A stretch of 5,579 nucleotides of DNA from assembly GCA_028691155.1 (NCBI GenBank), contig JAQUZV010000167.1:1-5579 (forward strand), read 5' to 3'. The translations under genes were made by a program, and so were the position numbers. This stretch comes from Victivallales bacterium. Lineage in GTDB: Bacteria > Verrucomicrobiota > Lentisphaeria > Victivallales > SZUA-371. Below, piece after piece: positions 5,527 through 5,579 of this stretch (the first letter of the stretch is position 1; every line of letters starts with the position of its first letter). Under the pieces are notes generated by a model, which saw only the letters and a program-made list of their open reading frames with translations, searched no databases and was not told the origin of the DNA.

Positions 5527-5579
5527 ATGGCAACTAAAGTCAAATACGGTAAGCCGGCGGGTTTTTTCGACGTTTTCGA
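5527..5579 (+). CDS. Start of the probable TPP-binding beta subunit of the 2-oxoacid:ferredoxin oxidoreductase, 3'-truncated
   Basis: Seventeen codons are visible, opening MATKVKYGKPAGFFDVF, and the frame is open at the window edge. The short N-terminus with K-P-x-x-F-F-D resembles what I recall of beta subunits of this class, and position after delta and alpha matches the usual delta-alpha-beta-gamma gene order. GAGG (5519-5522) lies 4 nt before the ATG, somewhat close. The beta chain would carry the TPP diphosphate site and, in many relatives, a [4Fe-4S] cluster, but none of that is visible here. The call rests mostly on context. Confidence 0.65.
   Translation, partial: MATKVKYGKPAGFFDVF

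Noticed and set aside
5505..5537. Ten-codon open frame starting at ATG 5505 between the alpha and beta subunit genes
   Set aside because: It has no good Shine-Dalgarno and overlaps the beta start in another frame. A regulatory upstream frame is possible but unsupported.

Overview
The window shows a bacterial fermentation and redox locus with a stress gene in the middle. The DNA is GC-rich, and the genes carry clear Shine-Dalgarno sequences and intrinsic terminators. An AdhE-type aldehyde/alcohol dehydrogenase together with a ferredoxin-dependent 2-oxoacid oxidoreductase points to an anaerobic, fermentative bacterium. The small heat-shock protein with an N-terminal membrane segment and a Pro-rich linker suggests a cell with a periplasm. 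A PVC-type anaerobe (Lentisphaerota/Victivallales-like) would fit, but this is a low-confidence guess from gene content; the sequence does not prove the taxonomy.

Layout. (1) Positions 1-2195, + strand: the C-terminal ~730 codons of a bifunctional acetaldehyde-CoA/alcohol dehydrogenase (adhE), whose 5' end lies outside the window. It ends at a strong intrinsic terminator (2277-2311). (2) Positions 2312-2532: a spacer with no convincing gene, closed on its other side by a second intrinsic terminator on the - strand (2533-2595). (3) Positions 2665-3417, - strand: a membrane-anchored or exported Hsp20/alpha-crystallin protein. It has a perfect extended Shine-Dalgarno and, just upstream, a sequence resembling a sigma-32 heat-shock promoter. 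(4) Positions 3418-3646: a divergent regulatory region. (5) Positions 3647-5579, + strand: a likely operon of an FHA-domain protein, a 2x[4Fe-4S] ferredoxin-like delta subunit, the alpha subunit (VorB/KorA type) and the first 17 codons of the probable TPP-binding beta subunit of a 2-oxoacid:ferredoxin oxidoreductase. The operon continues beyond the window.

How the genes work together. The oxidoreductase oxidatively decarboxylates a 2-oxoacid to an acyl-CoA and reduces ferredoxin. AdhE reduces acetyl-CoA to ethanol and regenerates NAD+. Both belong to anaerobic carbon flow but are separately transcribed. The FHA protein directly ahead of the oxidoreductase genes is the least expected neighbour, because FHA domains read phosphothreonine. 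The heat-shock protein is an independent unit whose predicted topology places the chaperone domain outside the cytoplasm.

I found no tRNA, rRNA, CRISPR array, insertion sequence or attachment site. The most interesting points are the predicted extracytoplasmic small heat-shock protein with its sigma-32-like promoter, an internal Shine-Dalgarno/ATG at the AdhE domain junction, and the FHA-oxidoreductase pairing. No obviously new multi-gene system is visible.
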